From CAZDJQ01 sp964505765 (GTDB taxonomy: Bacteria; Patescibacteriota; Microgenomatia; UBA12405; JAHJSD01), in contig CAZDJQ010000004.1 in NCBI GenBank assembly GCA_964505765.1, positions 1 through 45,186 on the forward strand: a stretch of DNA of 45,186 bases, given 5' to 3'. Below the pieces are notes generated by a model. The model was given only the letters and a program-made list of their open reading frames with translations. It searched no databases and was not told the origin of the DNA. Shown here piece after piece: positions 15,479 through 23,380 of this stretch (position 1 is the first letter of the stretch; the number at the start of each line of letters is the position of its first letter). The position numbers and the translations under genes are program-made.

Positions 15479-17279
15479 AGTTTATTGTTTTTATCCCACG
15501 GACTTGTCCCCTGTCAATAGTCGGAACCCGCTGTTGTGCCGGCCCCACGCTTTCAACCGGCCGGGGATTTCTTTGATTTAAATTTGTTACTTCCGGAACC
15601 GTCTCATCTTCCTCCTCTTCCTCCGTCGGTAAAGTCTCCGGAATATATTCCCTATCTTGTCGATGTTCTTCTGCTTGCTCTTGTTCAGTATCTTTTCTGA
15701 CCGGTTCACTTTCACCCTGCTCAAACCGCTGATGGGCCGGGGTGGCAGTCGCTGTCGGTGATATTTCACTATCCGCCCCGATTTCCACATTTATCTTTGC
15801 CTTTCCTTGATTCTCATATTCGTCAACTGCTTCTGCCAGCAAAGTATAATCACCATCCGAATAGTTACTGGTGTCCCAAACATACTGATATCCGTTCTCC
15901 GGCCATTCCTGAACCTGACGGCCGTTTATATAAAGAACAACTTTTTCAATTGCACTTTCGTCCTGAACATCAAGCCGAATTTCAACTTCGCCGCTGACAA
16001 TTGAATTATTTTCCGGACTGACAAAAGTGACCACCGGGGCAAGAACATCTTCCCCTAAAACTGCCGGCTTGGATTGAACTAAACCATAACCATAATAAGA
16101 ATCCTTGCCGCTCGGCCCTAAATCCAAAGCCGTATTCCGTAAACCCTCCCGGACATTTTCTTGATCATTAGAAATCATTAAAGCCGCTGTTGCCGTTACG
16201 TGAGGGCAGGCCATTGAAGTTCCGGACCAGGTGGCATAAGCCCCGCCGGGAACAGTGGAATTAATCGAAACTCCGGGAGCGGCCAGCTCCGCCCCTAAAC
16301 TTGAAAAACTAGCAAAATTATCACTGCTGTCAGTTGCGCTGACTGCAATAACATTATTATAAGCGGCCGGATACAAAAGCGAGCCGCCGTCGGTATTCCC
16401 GGCAGCCGCTACCGTAATTATTCCATTTTCCACCGCTTCCTGAATCTTTTGTTCTAAAATTTCACTGTTGTAAGAACTGCCTAGTGAAAAATTCAACAAC
16501 TGGACATTGTTTGCTATCGCCCAGTCAATTGCCTTAACCAGGTCGGAAATATACCCGGAACCATCGCTGTCCAAAACTTTCAGCCCGTATATCCCTGTTT
16601 CCGGAGAAACCCCGACTGTTCCCGCTTCATCCAAAGAAGAAGCGGCAATCCCGGAAACATGGGTGCCGTGGCCGTGATCATCCATCGGGTCATTATCATC
16701 ATTAACAAAATCATAGCCGCCCAGATAACGATTCTGAAGTTCGGAATGGGTATAATCTATTCCGGTATCAACAACTCCAACGATGACGCCGGCCGCCTGC
16801 GTTGTCTCCCACACATCAGGAGCACCGATTCTCTCCACCCCCCAATCCATCATTTCTCCAGCAATAAAAGTCGGATAATCAACTTCTAAAGTTTCAATCA
16901 GGTCGGTCTGATCTAAATCTTGCTTTATTGCTTCGTCTTTGTCTTTGGGAATCTGGGCGATAATTAAACCGTCTTCTGCTGAAACCACTTGCCCGCCTTC
17001 AGCCGTGATTTTATTTACAATTTGGTCTGTTTGATCATCACTTTTAGGCCTGATTATTTTCCTTGAAAAATCAGCCTTTTCGGCGATAGCTTTGTGTGAA
17101 ACTTTGATTTCAGGGGAAGCCTGTGAACTGGCAACAAAAGCATTTTCAACCGGCTGTTTATCAACATCCATTGTCAATTCCGGTTGACCGTCTCTCTTGA
17201 AAAAGAAGAATAAAGTAAACAAAACTAATATTACAACCGTCAAAAATAAAATCGGTTTCTCAAATTTCTTTAATTTCAT
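15441..17279 (-). CDS. Membrane-anchored subtilisin-like serine protease (S8) with Ig-like domain
   Basis: Starting at ATG 17279 the protein has 612 residues. Residues 8-27 are a membrane helix. A propeptide-like region (about 50-135) precedes an S8 domain with all catalytic parts: Asp171 in VGVVDTGID, His204 in DDHGHGTHVSG, oxyanion Asn295 in AAAGN and Ser355 in SGTSMACPH. A beta-rich Ig-like domain follows (about 415-505, SPENNSIVSGEVEIRL), then a Glu/Pro-rich low-complexity tail. It should act outside the cell, tethered to the membrane, in processing or degrading surface proteins. The start overlaps the DUF362 gene end by 20 bp. An upstream start at 17315 would add twelve unlikely residues. 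Confidence 0.92.
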   Translation of the reverse strand: MKLKKFEKPILFLTVVILVLFTLFFFFKRDGQPELTMDVDKQPVENAFVASSQASPEIKVSHKAIAEKADFSRKIIRPKSDDQTDQIVNKITAEGGQVVSAEDGLIIAQIPKDKDEAIKQDLDQTDLIETLEVDYPTFIAGEMMDWGVERIGAPDVWETTQAAGVIVGVVDTGIDYTHSELQNRYLGGYDFVNDDNDPMDDHGHGTHVSGIAASSLDEAGTVGVSPETGIYGLKVLDSDGSGYISDLVKAIDWAIANNVQLLNFSLGSSYNSEILEQKIQEAVENGIITVAAAGNTDGGSLLYPAAYNNVIAVSATDSSDNFASFSSLGAELAAPGVSINSTVPGGAYATWSGTSMACPHVTATAALMISNDQENVREGLRNTALDLGPSGKDSYYGYGLVQSKPAVLGEDVLAPVVTFVSPENNSIVSGEVEIRLDVQDESAIEKVVLYINGRQVQEWPENGYQYVWDTSNYSDGDYTLLAEAVDEYENQGKAKINVEIGADSEISPTATATPAHQRFEQGESEPVRKDTEQEQAEEHRQDREYIPETLPTEEEEEDETVPEVTNLNQRNPRPVESVGPAQQRVPTIDRGQVRGIKTINFTRLFQSFLNLF

Positions 17280-18090
17280 AGTCTGTTTCTGAACCGGCCC
17301 CAAGATTAAGGTCAACTGCGGTTTTTATTTGAGGCAATTCCCAAACCGGCAGGTCAAGTTTGTTTTTGGCTTTAAAGGCTTTAATAATTTTTACTCCTTC
17401 GGCATCAATCGCCACCCGGTCGGTGCCGGCTAAAATTATATTCGCCTCTTTCACTTTCCCCTTTTTTGGACCTTTGGTAACAAATACCTTTCTGGCGTCC
17501 ATAATAATTAAATCCGGCTGAAAAATCAAATTTAGTTCGGCAATCTTTTCTTCCAGTTTTCTCAAGTGCAGCCGCATCCGCTCTCTGGTCCTCATAAATC
17601 CAACTGCCAATTTCAACGCCGCTGTAAACCGAGCATAACGGTGTGTCTTCAGACAAGGCAATAAAATAATTTTATCGGCATTATCTAGAATTTTCGGCAC
17701 AGTTACTTTTTTTAAATACCGGCCTTGTTTAGGCTTTTTCTTCACCCATTCCCGTTCTTCAAAAACATACACTTTAGCTTTCAGCTTTTTACACAAATCT
17801 ATCACCCCAGTCTCTTCTAAAACATCCCTGGTATTTAAAGAATAAGTTGAAGACTCTCCCACAATAACCGATTTGGCCCCGGCTTGATAAACCCCTTTAA
17901 TTACTGCTTCTAAAAAATCCAGGGCGGTTGATGCCGGCGGCGGATCAGCGGTATTATAATTAGGCTTAATCAAAACCACGTCTCCCTGATCAATAAACTT
18001 GTTATAACCCCCCAAACTATCGACAACTTTATCTACGGATTTTTTTATGGACTGATCAGTTTTAGTTTTAACTATCAAGTTTTTAGCCAT
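17260..18090 (-). CDS. DUF362 domain protein
   Basis: The 276-residue protein matches the DUF362 pattern: VVLIKPNYNTADPPPASTA near 38-56, GAKSVIVGESS near 76-86, a central NADKIILLPCLKTHRYARFT segment near 136-155, and a C-terminal NIILAGTDRVAIDAEGV. The family occurs in anaerobes and CPR, sometimes fused to ferredoxin domains, with no settled reaction. No ferredoxin cysteine cluster is present here. It is upstream of and overlapping the anchored subtilase, so the two are co-expressed. Confidence 0.85.
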   Translation of the reverse strand: MAKNLIVKTKTDQSIKKSVDKVVDSLGGYNKFIDQGDVVLIKPNYNTADPPPASTALDFLEAVIKGVYQAGAKSVIVGESSTYSLNTRDVLEETGVIDLCKKLKAKVYVFEEREWVKKKPKQGRYLKKVTVPKILDNADKIILLPCLKTHRYARFTAALKLAVGFMRTRERMRLHLRKLEEKIAELNLIFQPDLIIMDARKVFVTKGPKKGKVKEANIILAGTDRVAIDAEGVKIIKAFKAKNKLDLPVWELPQIKTAVDLNLGAGSETDYEIKEI

Positions 18091-18140
18091 ATTTGTTTAT
18101 ACTAAATAGTTTAACATATACTCTTAAAAAAGATAGAAAA

Positions 18141-18170
18141 TTGGGCAAGCTTGATTTTTTTTGGTATTAT
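18141..18170 (+). promoter_or_regulatory. Promoter of the 165-aa membrane protein
   Basis: TTGGGC at 18141-18146 and an extended -10 TGGTATTAT at 18162-18170 with an 18-bp spacer. Transcription would begin near 18177, leaving a leader of about 30 nt that contains the ribosome binding site. Confidence 0.55.
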
Positions 18171-18192
18171 GAAAACAGAAGCTAAAATCAGC

Positions 18193-18200
18193 AAAGGAGG
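18193..18200 (+). promoter_or_regulatory. Strong Shine-Dalgarno sequence that decides the start at 18209
   Basis: AAAGGAGG stands 8 nt before the ATG at 18209. This is one of the few strong ribosome binding sites in the window and rules out the GTG at 18200, which overlaps it. Confidence 0.75.
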
Positions 18201-18208
18201 TGACACAA

Positions 18209-18706
18209 ATGGCCAAACCATATAAAAACGCTCAACAAATTTGTATTATTCTTTCAATCATTGCCGGTTTGGGACTGTTAATCGGCTTAGCACAATCCAG
18301 TGCTTTAATTGCAATTCTTGCCCTTTTACCGTCAACTATTTATGAAGTTTATCGAACTGAAGGCAAATCAACCATCCTCGCTTCTTGGGGGATGTTAGGG
18401 ACTCTGGTCGGAGAATTATTTTTAATTATTTTCAACATCAACGTTAATATTGCTGACTTTTTACAACAATCAGAAGGATACGTCGGCGGTTATTTTATCC
18501 CGTTCGGAAGTTTAAAAGTTCTAGCTCCAACTTTACTGGCAATTTTTTCAATAATTTTAATTAGCAGAACCCGGGGCAAATTTACCAAATGGCTGGCAGT
18601 AATCAACCTAGTCGGCGCCTTTGGAATTGTCTACATTATAGATCCCAATATCTTTTCGGAATTAATCCGAATCGCTATTCAAGAAGGAATGCGGCAGATC
18701 CGATAA
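18209..18706 (+). CDS. Multi-pass membrane protein, unknown function
   Basis: The 165-residue protein has about four hydrophobic helices: residues about 10-30 (ICIILSIIAGLGLLIGLA), 30-43, 56-75 (MLGTLVGELFLIIFNI) and 105-145. No charged functional motif is seen and no family is recognised. It is expressed from its own promoter with a true leader and a strong ribosome binding site, unlike most neighbours. It converges with the secreted protein at 18723. Confidence 0.7.
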   Translation: MAKPYKNAQQICIILSIIAGLGLLIGLAQSSALIAILALLPSTIYEVYRTEGKSTILASWGMLGTLVGELFLIIFNINVNIADFLQQSEGYVGGYFIPFGSLKVLAPTLLAIFSIILISRTRGKFTKWLAVINLVGAFGIVYIIDPNIFSELIRIAIQEGMRQIR

Positions 18707-18707
18707 A

Positions 18708-18726
18708 TTAAGAAAATATTTCTTAA
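18708..18726. terminator. Possible AT-rich hairpin between convergent genes
   Basis: TTAAGAAA and TTTCTTAA form an 8-bp stem with a 3-nt loop right after the stop at 18706. It is almost pure AT and has only a short run of A or T on either side, so termination activity is doubtful. Confidence 0.3.
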
Positions 18727-19451
18727 AAACCGAATAAGCTGAATAATGGTCCCAAAATGCCTCTAACTTGTCTTTCCGCCTCAATCGCTTCTCCTAGAAC
18801 ATCATCTTGTTCCTGGAGAGCGGTTTGGGCATTTTGGATTTTAACTTGAATCTCTTCTGTCGGCGCTTGATTGGCCAACTCTTCCAGCCTGGCCAGCCGG
18901 TCTCTATTCTGTCGAAGCTGGTTTTCTAACCCGCTGACGGCCTGCTGATCCGAGCCCAAAAATAATCGCATTATCTGACCGCGGGATTCAATCGCCTGGA
19001 CGTGTTCACGAACTTGTTCCTGCGCCTGGTTCTGTTCCATTGCAACCTCCCGAACTTGTTGGCCAAACCCCTCGCCTTCAAATTCCGGGTCATTCAACAA
19101 TTCTTGAACCCGCTGGGCTACCTGGCTGGCCTGTTCATTAATCGCCTCCATCCCCAAGTATCCTCTTCCTTGACCTTGGCCGCGCCCGGGGGAATCCGTT
19201 TCTTCATCCCCCTCAACCGGCGGCTCTCCTTCAGTTACTTCAAAGTCCAATTTGCTATCATTTCCCCGCATCTGGCCTTCCTCTTTAACCGACTCTATCT
19301 GAATATTGGCTTCATCAGCCGGAGCATCAGTCTCAGCCTGATCATTCCCTCTTGGCGGCAGCTCCCTATCTTCAGGCGGGCCTTGAGCAAAAACTGCCGG
19401 GGAAACTAATAAACCGAAAAAGGTTAGACTGAGAATTAATTTATTTATCAT
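18723..19451 (-). CDS. Secreted helical protein, unknown function
   Basis: The 242-residue protein has a clear signal peptide: MINK, a hydrophobic core LILSLTFFGLLVSP and an AVFAQ cleavage site near residue 22. Residues 23-100 are acidic and Pro/Gly-rich with GRGQGQGRG. Residues 100-230 are helical with Gln/Glu/Arg heptad-like character (likely coiled coil), and a short hydrophobic end ILGPLFSLFGF could touch the membrane. No family is recognised. It may be a surface or periplasmic-space structural protein. Confidence 0.75.
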   Translation of the reverse strand: MINKLILSLTFFGLLVSPAVFAQGPPEDRELPPRGNDQAETDAPADEANIQIESVKEEGQMRGNDSKLDFEVTEGEPPVEGDEETDSPGRGQGQGRGYLGMEAINEQASQVAQRVQELLNDPEFEGEGFGQQVREVAMEQNQAQEQVREHVQAIESRGQIMRLFLGSDQQAVSGLENQLRQNRDRLARLEELANQAPTEEIQVKIQNAQTALQEQDDVLGEAIEAERQVRGILGPLFSLFGF

Positions 19452-19485
19452 AGTAGTTATATATTATTCTAAAATAAGTTTTATG

Positions 19486-20178
19486 TCAAATAGAAATCAA
19501 TTCCGCTTCGCGGTAACTAAAATAATCATTCTCTGTAATAATCAAGTGGTCAATCAAATCTATTTTTATTAATCTCCCCGCCTGCTGAATATTATGAGTA
19601 ACTTGATCATCATTGGCCGACGGTTTCAAATCCCCAGAAGGATGATTATGGGCCAAGATTATCCCGGCGGCCGAGTCCTTTATGGCCGGTTTAAACACTT
19701 CCCGGGGATGAACCAAGCTGGCATTTAAAGTCCCAATGGAAATTGTATGCTGATTAATTAAACACCGCCGGGTGTCAATGGTGAGCATAATAAAGTGCTC
19801 TTTTTTAGCCGGACCGTATTTGGATTTTAAAAAACCAAATACTTCTTCGGCCCGGTTGACTTTCCAATTGTTTCCGGCCGAGGACCTAACCGCTTTATCC
19901 GCCAAACTAAAAGCCGCTTTTAGTTTGCAGGCGGTGGCAAAACCAATACCGTTAATTTTTTGAAGTTCAGTCAAAGAAGCTTGTTTTAAATTAGCCAGAC
20001 CCTTAAATTCGGCCAGCAAATTCTGGGCCAACTGGAGCACATTTCTTCCAGCCCGGCCTTTTTCAATAATCAGTGCCAGCAGCTCCTGATGGGATAAGTT
20101 TTCCGGCCCGACTTGTTCCAGCCTCTCCCGAGGCCGGTCTTCACTGGGCAAATCGCGGAGCTTATATTGACTAGGCAT
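19486..20178 (-). CDS. radC: RadC-family JAB/MPN protein
   Basis: The 230-residue protein has an N-terminal helix-hairpin-helix part (LQKINGIGFATACKLKAAF near 66-84) and a C-terminal JAMM metalloprotease-like domain with the motif HNHPSGDLKPSANDD near 175-189, whose histidines and aspartate bind zinc. RadC proteins are widespread, with a debated role in DNA repair or recombination. The length is typical. The ATG at 20178 has an extended -10 box 7 nt upstream. Confidence 0.93.
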   Translation of the reverse strand: MPSQYKLRDLPSEDRPRERLEQVGPENLSHQELLALIIEKGRAGRNVLQLAQNLLAEFKGLANLKQASLTELQKINGIGFATACKLKAAFSLADKAVRSSAGNNWKVNRAEEVFGFLKSKYGPAKKEHFIMLTIDTRRCLINQHTISIGTLNASLVHPREVFKPAIKDSAAGIILAHNHPSGDLKPSANDDQVTHNIQQAGRLIKIDLIDHLIITENDYFSYREAELISI

Positions 20179-20185
20179 TAATTTT

Positions 20186-20194
20186 ATCGTAGCA
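20186..20194 (-). promoter_or_regulatory. Extended -10 promoter of radC, leaderless spacing
   Basis: TGCTACGAT on the minus strand ends 7 nt before the radC ATG. Confidence 0.5.
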
Positions 20195-20200
20195 CACCGG

Positions 20201-20911
20201 CTACTTTCTTGTTAAGATTAAATACTTATTCAAATTTTCAGTTTCCCCATCTGCTAAAAACTCATCTGCTAATTTCAGGCCGGAATTGTCAATCAATTTA
20301 ATTTTCTCTTGTTGATCAACAAAATGACAGTAGCGGTAAGCCCTTCCCCCTCGCCGCCAATCTAAAATATAATCATTTTCATCCAGCTCTTTTGGAGTTA
20401 AGCCCACCTTTTTAGGATTAACTCCTTTTCTCATAAACCTCGGCTTTTGACCAAACTGCCATAAAGTTATTACGCCAATTCCTTGTTTTTTCAAGTTCTG
20501 CTCAATAAACTCAAACAACTTCTGTCTTAAATTAAACCCGGGGATATGATGCATCAGCCCAAAACCGACAATCAAATCAAATTGCTGATTAATTTCCGGT
20601 CCGCCCTTTAACAAGCCTTCAACCAAATCAATTTTTTTTAACTGAAACTTAATTTTTGTTTGACCCAGTTTGTCTTTGGCAATATCCAACAGCGGTTGAC
20701 TGCTGTCGACTCCGTAATAATCAAATTGGTCAGCGTCTAAATGGCCGGCCAGAAATAAGCCGAACCGGCCGTTGCCGCAGCCCAAATCCAACACTTTAAA
20801 ATCCTTGTTTTGAGCGCTTATTTTTTCTAAATAGGGCAGTAAATTATGCCAACCTGACCAAAAATACTGCCGGGTTTGAGAAAAGTATTCCGCCGTTTGA
20901 CTATAAAATTC
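20201..20911 (-). CDS. Trm9/ALKBH8-like tRNA methyltransferase, 5' end lost in gap
   Basis: The 237 visible residues look like Trm9: FYSQTAEYFSQTRQYFW resembles the N-terminal signature of Trm9, which in yeast has FSQTR; SAM motif VLDLGCGNGRFG follows, then GFGLMHHIP and a late YRYCHFVDQQEKIKLI, paralleling the RYYHLY region of Trm9. Eukaryotic Trm9 methylates the carboxymethyl group of cm5U34 in tRNA to give mcm5U. The gene is divergent from an Elp3-like gene across the same gap, which supports this role because Elp3 makes the cm5U precursor. Only the first few residues should be missing. The assignment rests on motif recall, not alignment. Confidence 0.8.
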   Translation of the reverse strand, partial: EFYSQTAEYFSQTRQYFWSGWHNLLPYLEKISAQNKDFKVLDLGCGNGRFGLFLAGHLDADQFDYYGVDSSQPLLDIAKDKLGQTKIKFQLKKIDLVEGLLKGGPEINQQFDLIVGFGLMHHIPGFNLRQKLFEFIEQNLKKQGIGVITLWQFGQKPRFMRKGVNPKKVGLTPKELDENDYILDWRRGGRAYRYCHFVDQQEKIKLIDNSGLKLADEFLADGETENLNKYLILTRK

Positions 20912-21011
20912 NNNNNNNNNNNNNNNNNNNNNNNNNNNNNNNNNNNNNNNNNNNNNNNNNNNNNNNNNNNNNNNNNNNNNNNNNNNNNNNNNNNNNNNNN
21001 NNNNNNNNNNN
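20912..21011. other. Scaffold gap of 100 N
   Basis: Exactly 100 undetermined bases that remove the 5' ends of both the Trm9-like and the Elp3-like genes and their shared divergent promoter region. Confidence 0.98.
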
Positions 21012-22412
21012 ACTGTTTTTACCAAACCTTATCCCTGCCCGGGCAACTGCATTTTCTGCCCCTTGGAATACCAAGTGCCAAAAAGCTATTTATCTTCAGA
21101 ACCCGGAGTTCAACGCGCCCAAAGAAATCACTATCACCCTTATTTACAAACCTACAATCGGGTTCAAACGCTGTCTAACATGGGCCATCCCGTTGATAAG
21201 GTGGAATTAATAATTCTGGGCGGAACCTGGTCGGCTTATCCCCAGGATTACCAGCGCTGGTTTATTAAACAATGTTTCCAGGCATTAAATGATTTTAATC
21301 CCAAAAGCACTAAGAAAATTAATCCGGATAAAGATCTGGATTTATCAGAAAAAACCACTTGGGGCGAACTTAAAACCGCCCACCAGGAAAATGAAACCGC
21401 CGACAGCCGATCCGTCGGCTTAGTGGTTGAAACCAGGCCGGATTTGATTGATCAAAACGAAGTAATCAACCTGCGTAAACTGGGCTGCACCAAAGTTCAG
21501 CTCGGCATCCAATTCTTAGATGATAAAATTCTAAAACTAAATCAGCGCGGTCATAATCTGGCCGACAACAAAAGAGCCATAAAACTTCTTCGTCAAGCCG
21601 GGTTTAAAATCCAGGCTCACTGGATGCCGAATTTATACGGTTCAACTCCCAAAAAAGATAAGCAGAACTACTTAAAGTTGTTTGAATCAAAGGATTTTAA
21701 ACCGGACGAGTTGAAAATATATCCTTGTTCCTTATTAAAAAACACCAAACTGATGAAATATTATCACCAGGGAAAATGGCGGCCGTATACCAAGGCGGAA
21801 TTAACAGAAGTTCTTGGTTTTTGTTTAACTCATACTCCTCAATACTGCCGTTTATCCAGAATCGTCCGGGATATTCCGTCAACAGAAATTATTGCCGGAA
21901 ATTTAAAAACAAATTTTAGAGAATATATTGAAAAAGAGCTGAAGAAAAAAGGAGAAACAATAAAAGACATCCGGGCCAGGGAAATTAAAAGAAAAGATTT
22001 TAATTCCGAAGAGATAAACCTGGAAAAGATTGAATATAAAACCAATAGTTCACATGAAATTTTCCTGCAATATGTTATTCCTTCTAAAAAAGACTATTTA
22101 CCCAGCCGTTTGCTCGGCTTTCTACGTTTAAGTCTGCCTACCAAAGAAAACCAACAGCCGGAATTAAAAAACGCCGCAGTCATTCGGGAAGTCCACGTCT
22201 ACGGTCCGGCTTTACCGATCGGCAGACAAAGTAAAAAACAACCCCAGCACCTTGGCTTGGGAACTAAGCTGATTGCGCAGGCAAAAAAAATCGCCGCCGG
22301 CCGAGGATTCAAAAAACTAGCCGTTATTTCCGCGGTTGGAACCCGTAAATACTATCAAAAACTCGGGTTTAAAAAAGGGGATTTATATCAGCATTCTGCG
22401 TCTGAAGCTTGA
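21012..22412 (+). CDS. elp3: Elp3-like radical-SAM/acetyltransferase, 5' end lost in gap
   Basis: The frame is open from the first base after the gap. The first visible residues hold a radical-SAM cysteine cluster CPGNCIFCP (C-x3-C-x2-C), then YLSSEPGVQRA, GHPVDKVELIILGGTWSAYP and GLVVETRPDLID, all Elp3 landmarks. The C-terminal GNAT domain shows IREVHVYGPAL, QHLGLGTKLIAQAKKIA, and a final GTRKYYQKLGF. About 467 residues are visible, so only the N-terminal RNA-binding part is missing. Elp3 forms carboxymethyl on U34 of tRNA; single-subunit Elp3 works without other Elongator parts in archaea. The 3' end overlaps the convergent DsbA-like gene by 25 bp. Confidence 0.92.
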   Translation, partial: TVFTKPYPCPGNCIFCPLEYQVPKSYLSSEPGVQRAQRNHYHPYLQTYNRVQTLSNMGHPVDKVELIILGGTWSAYPQDYQRWFIKQCFQALNDFNPKSTKKINPDKDLDLSEKTTWGELKTAHQENETADSRSVGLVVETRPDLIDQNEVINLRKLGCTKVQLGIQFLDDKILKLNQRGHNLADNKRAIKLLRQAGFKIQAHWMPNLYGSTPKKDKQNYLKLFESKDFKPDELKIYPCSLLKNTKLMKYYHQGKWRPYTKAELTEVLGFCLTHTPQYCRLSRIVRDIPSTEIIAGNLKTNFREYIEKELKKKGETIKDIRAREIKRKDFNSEEINLEKIEYKTNSSHEIFLQYVIPSKKDYLPSRLLGFLRLSLPTKENQQPELKNAAVIREVHVYGPALPIGRQSKKQPQHLGLGTKLIAQAKKIAAGRGFKKLAVISAVGTRKYYQKLGFKKGDLYQHSASEA

Positions 22413-23338
22413 GAAGAAGAGTCTAGGGTTTGATTGCATTCCTCTGGTTGTTGTTCGAATCCAGAACAAATTGCGGTTTTAAAATCCTCCGGTGATCGAT
22501 TCCCACCGTATTTAACCCCATTGATCAATAATGTTGGGGAAGCAGTCACTTCTAATTCCGTATTTAATTCTCTTTCTGCTTGAGCATAAGCCAGGGCGTT
22601 TTGATCAAAACAGCTCTCCACCGAAGAAATATTTACCCCGGTCTCAGCGGCGGCATCCTGCCAGCAAGACTCAACATCATCAACCATGCAGTCTTGGTTT
22701 ACTTGAGAAACAAAATCCCAGTATTTGTCATTTTGGTTTTCATAAACGCATAATTCACGAATATCTTGGTTCAACTCATCAATCCCGTGCATTGAGCAGT
22801 ATTTGCTTTCTTCATCTATACAAAATTCGGGACCGCCGCCTTGATAGTTTTCATAGAGAACGTAATGCGGTCTGATTTCAACCTTATCGCCTAAAAGCTC
22901 AACCACCGGTTTGATTATATCTTCAGCATCATTGCCGAAAGGGCAGAAAGATTGAGTAAACAGCAATACTTCGGGGTTTTCCTGCTGAGGGATTTCTTGG
23001 TCTTGTTGACTGTCGGCAGTTTCTTCACCGGCTACTTCAGGCTCCATATCGGCAACGTTAGGGAAAAACTTGGTAAAATCTTTTGACATATAAGAAATTA
23101 TTTCTTGGCCTTGAAGATCAATTGTCAGCCGGTATAGATTATCTTCTAATACTGCCTCTTTTACTTCAAATTCCGTCCCCGGCGCCACTAAATTTCCACT
23201 AATAAATTCGGTGGCAACTTCTTTGGCTTTGCCGGTGCCGCCGCCGGTTAATGTCGGCATCTGAGAAAATCCTTTTGTCGCCACTGAAGCAGCCAGACCG
23301 GCAACCAAAATTAACGGTAAGATAATCTTTTCGTTCAT
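22388..23338 (-). CDS. Exported thioredoxin-fold (DsbA/GILT-like) protein
   Basis: The 316-residue protein has an N-terminal hydrophobic segment (about 5-21). Residues 35-95 form a small domain seen ahead of the redox part (VATEFISGNLVAPGTEFEV). After a Gln/Glu-rich linker a thioredoxin fold begins with PEVLLFTQSFCPFGNDAED; Cys132 sits where CxxC is expected, but the second position is Gly. Further cysteines (for example FCIDEESKYCSMHG, and pairs near 205-260) may form structural or resolving disulfides. A cis-Pro loop is visible in VTASPTLLING. It likely handles thiols or disulfides outside the membrane. The 3' end overlaps elp3. Confidence 0.8.
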   Translation of the reverse strand: MNEKIILPLILVAGLAASVATKGFSQMPTLTGGGTGKAKEVATEFISGNLVAPGTEFEVKEAVLEDNLYRLTIDLQGQEIISYMSKDFTKFFPNVADMEPEVAGEETADSQQDQEIPQQENPEVLLFTQSFCPFGNDAEDIIKPVVELLGDKVEIRPHYVLYENYQGGGPEFCIDEESKYCSMHGIDELNQDIRELCVYENQNDKYWDFVSQVNQDCMVDDVESCWQDAAAETGVNISSVESCFDQNALAYAQAERELNTELEVTASPTLLINGVKYGGNRSPEDFKTAICSGFEQQPEECNQTLDSSSQASDAEC

Positions 23339-23380
23339 AATTCTAGTTAGAAGTCTAACACAGCATAATCAAAAGTCAAA

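Noticed and set aside
20876..21178. Plus-strand open frame across the second N gap, in another frame than Elp3
   Set aside because: It depends on the Ns and lies antisense to the Trm9-like gene and out of frame with the clear Elp3 reading.
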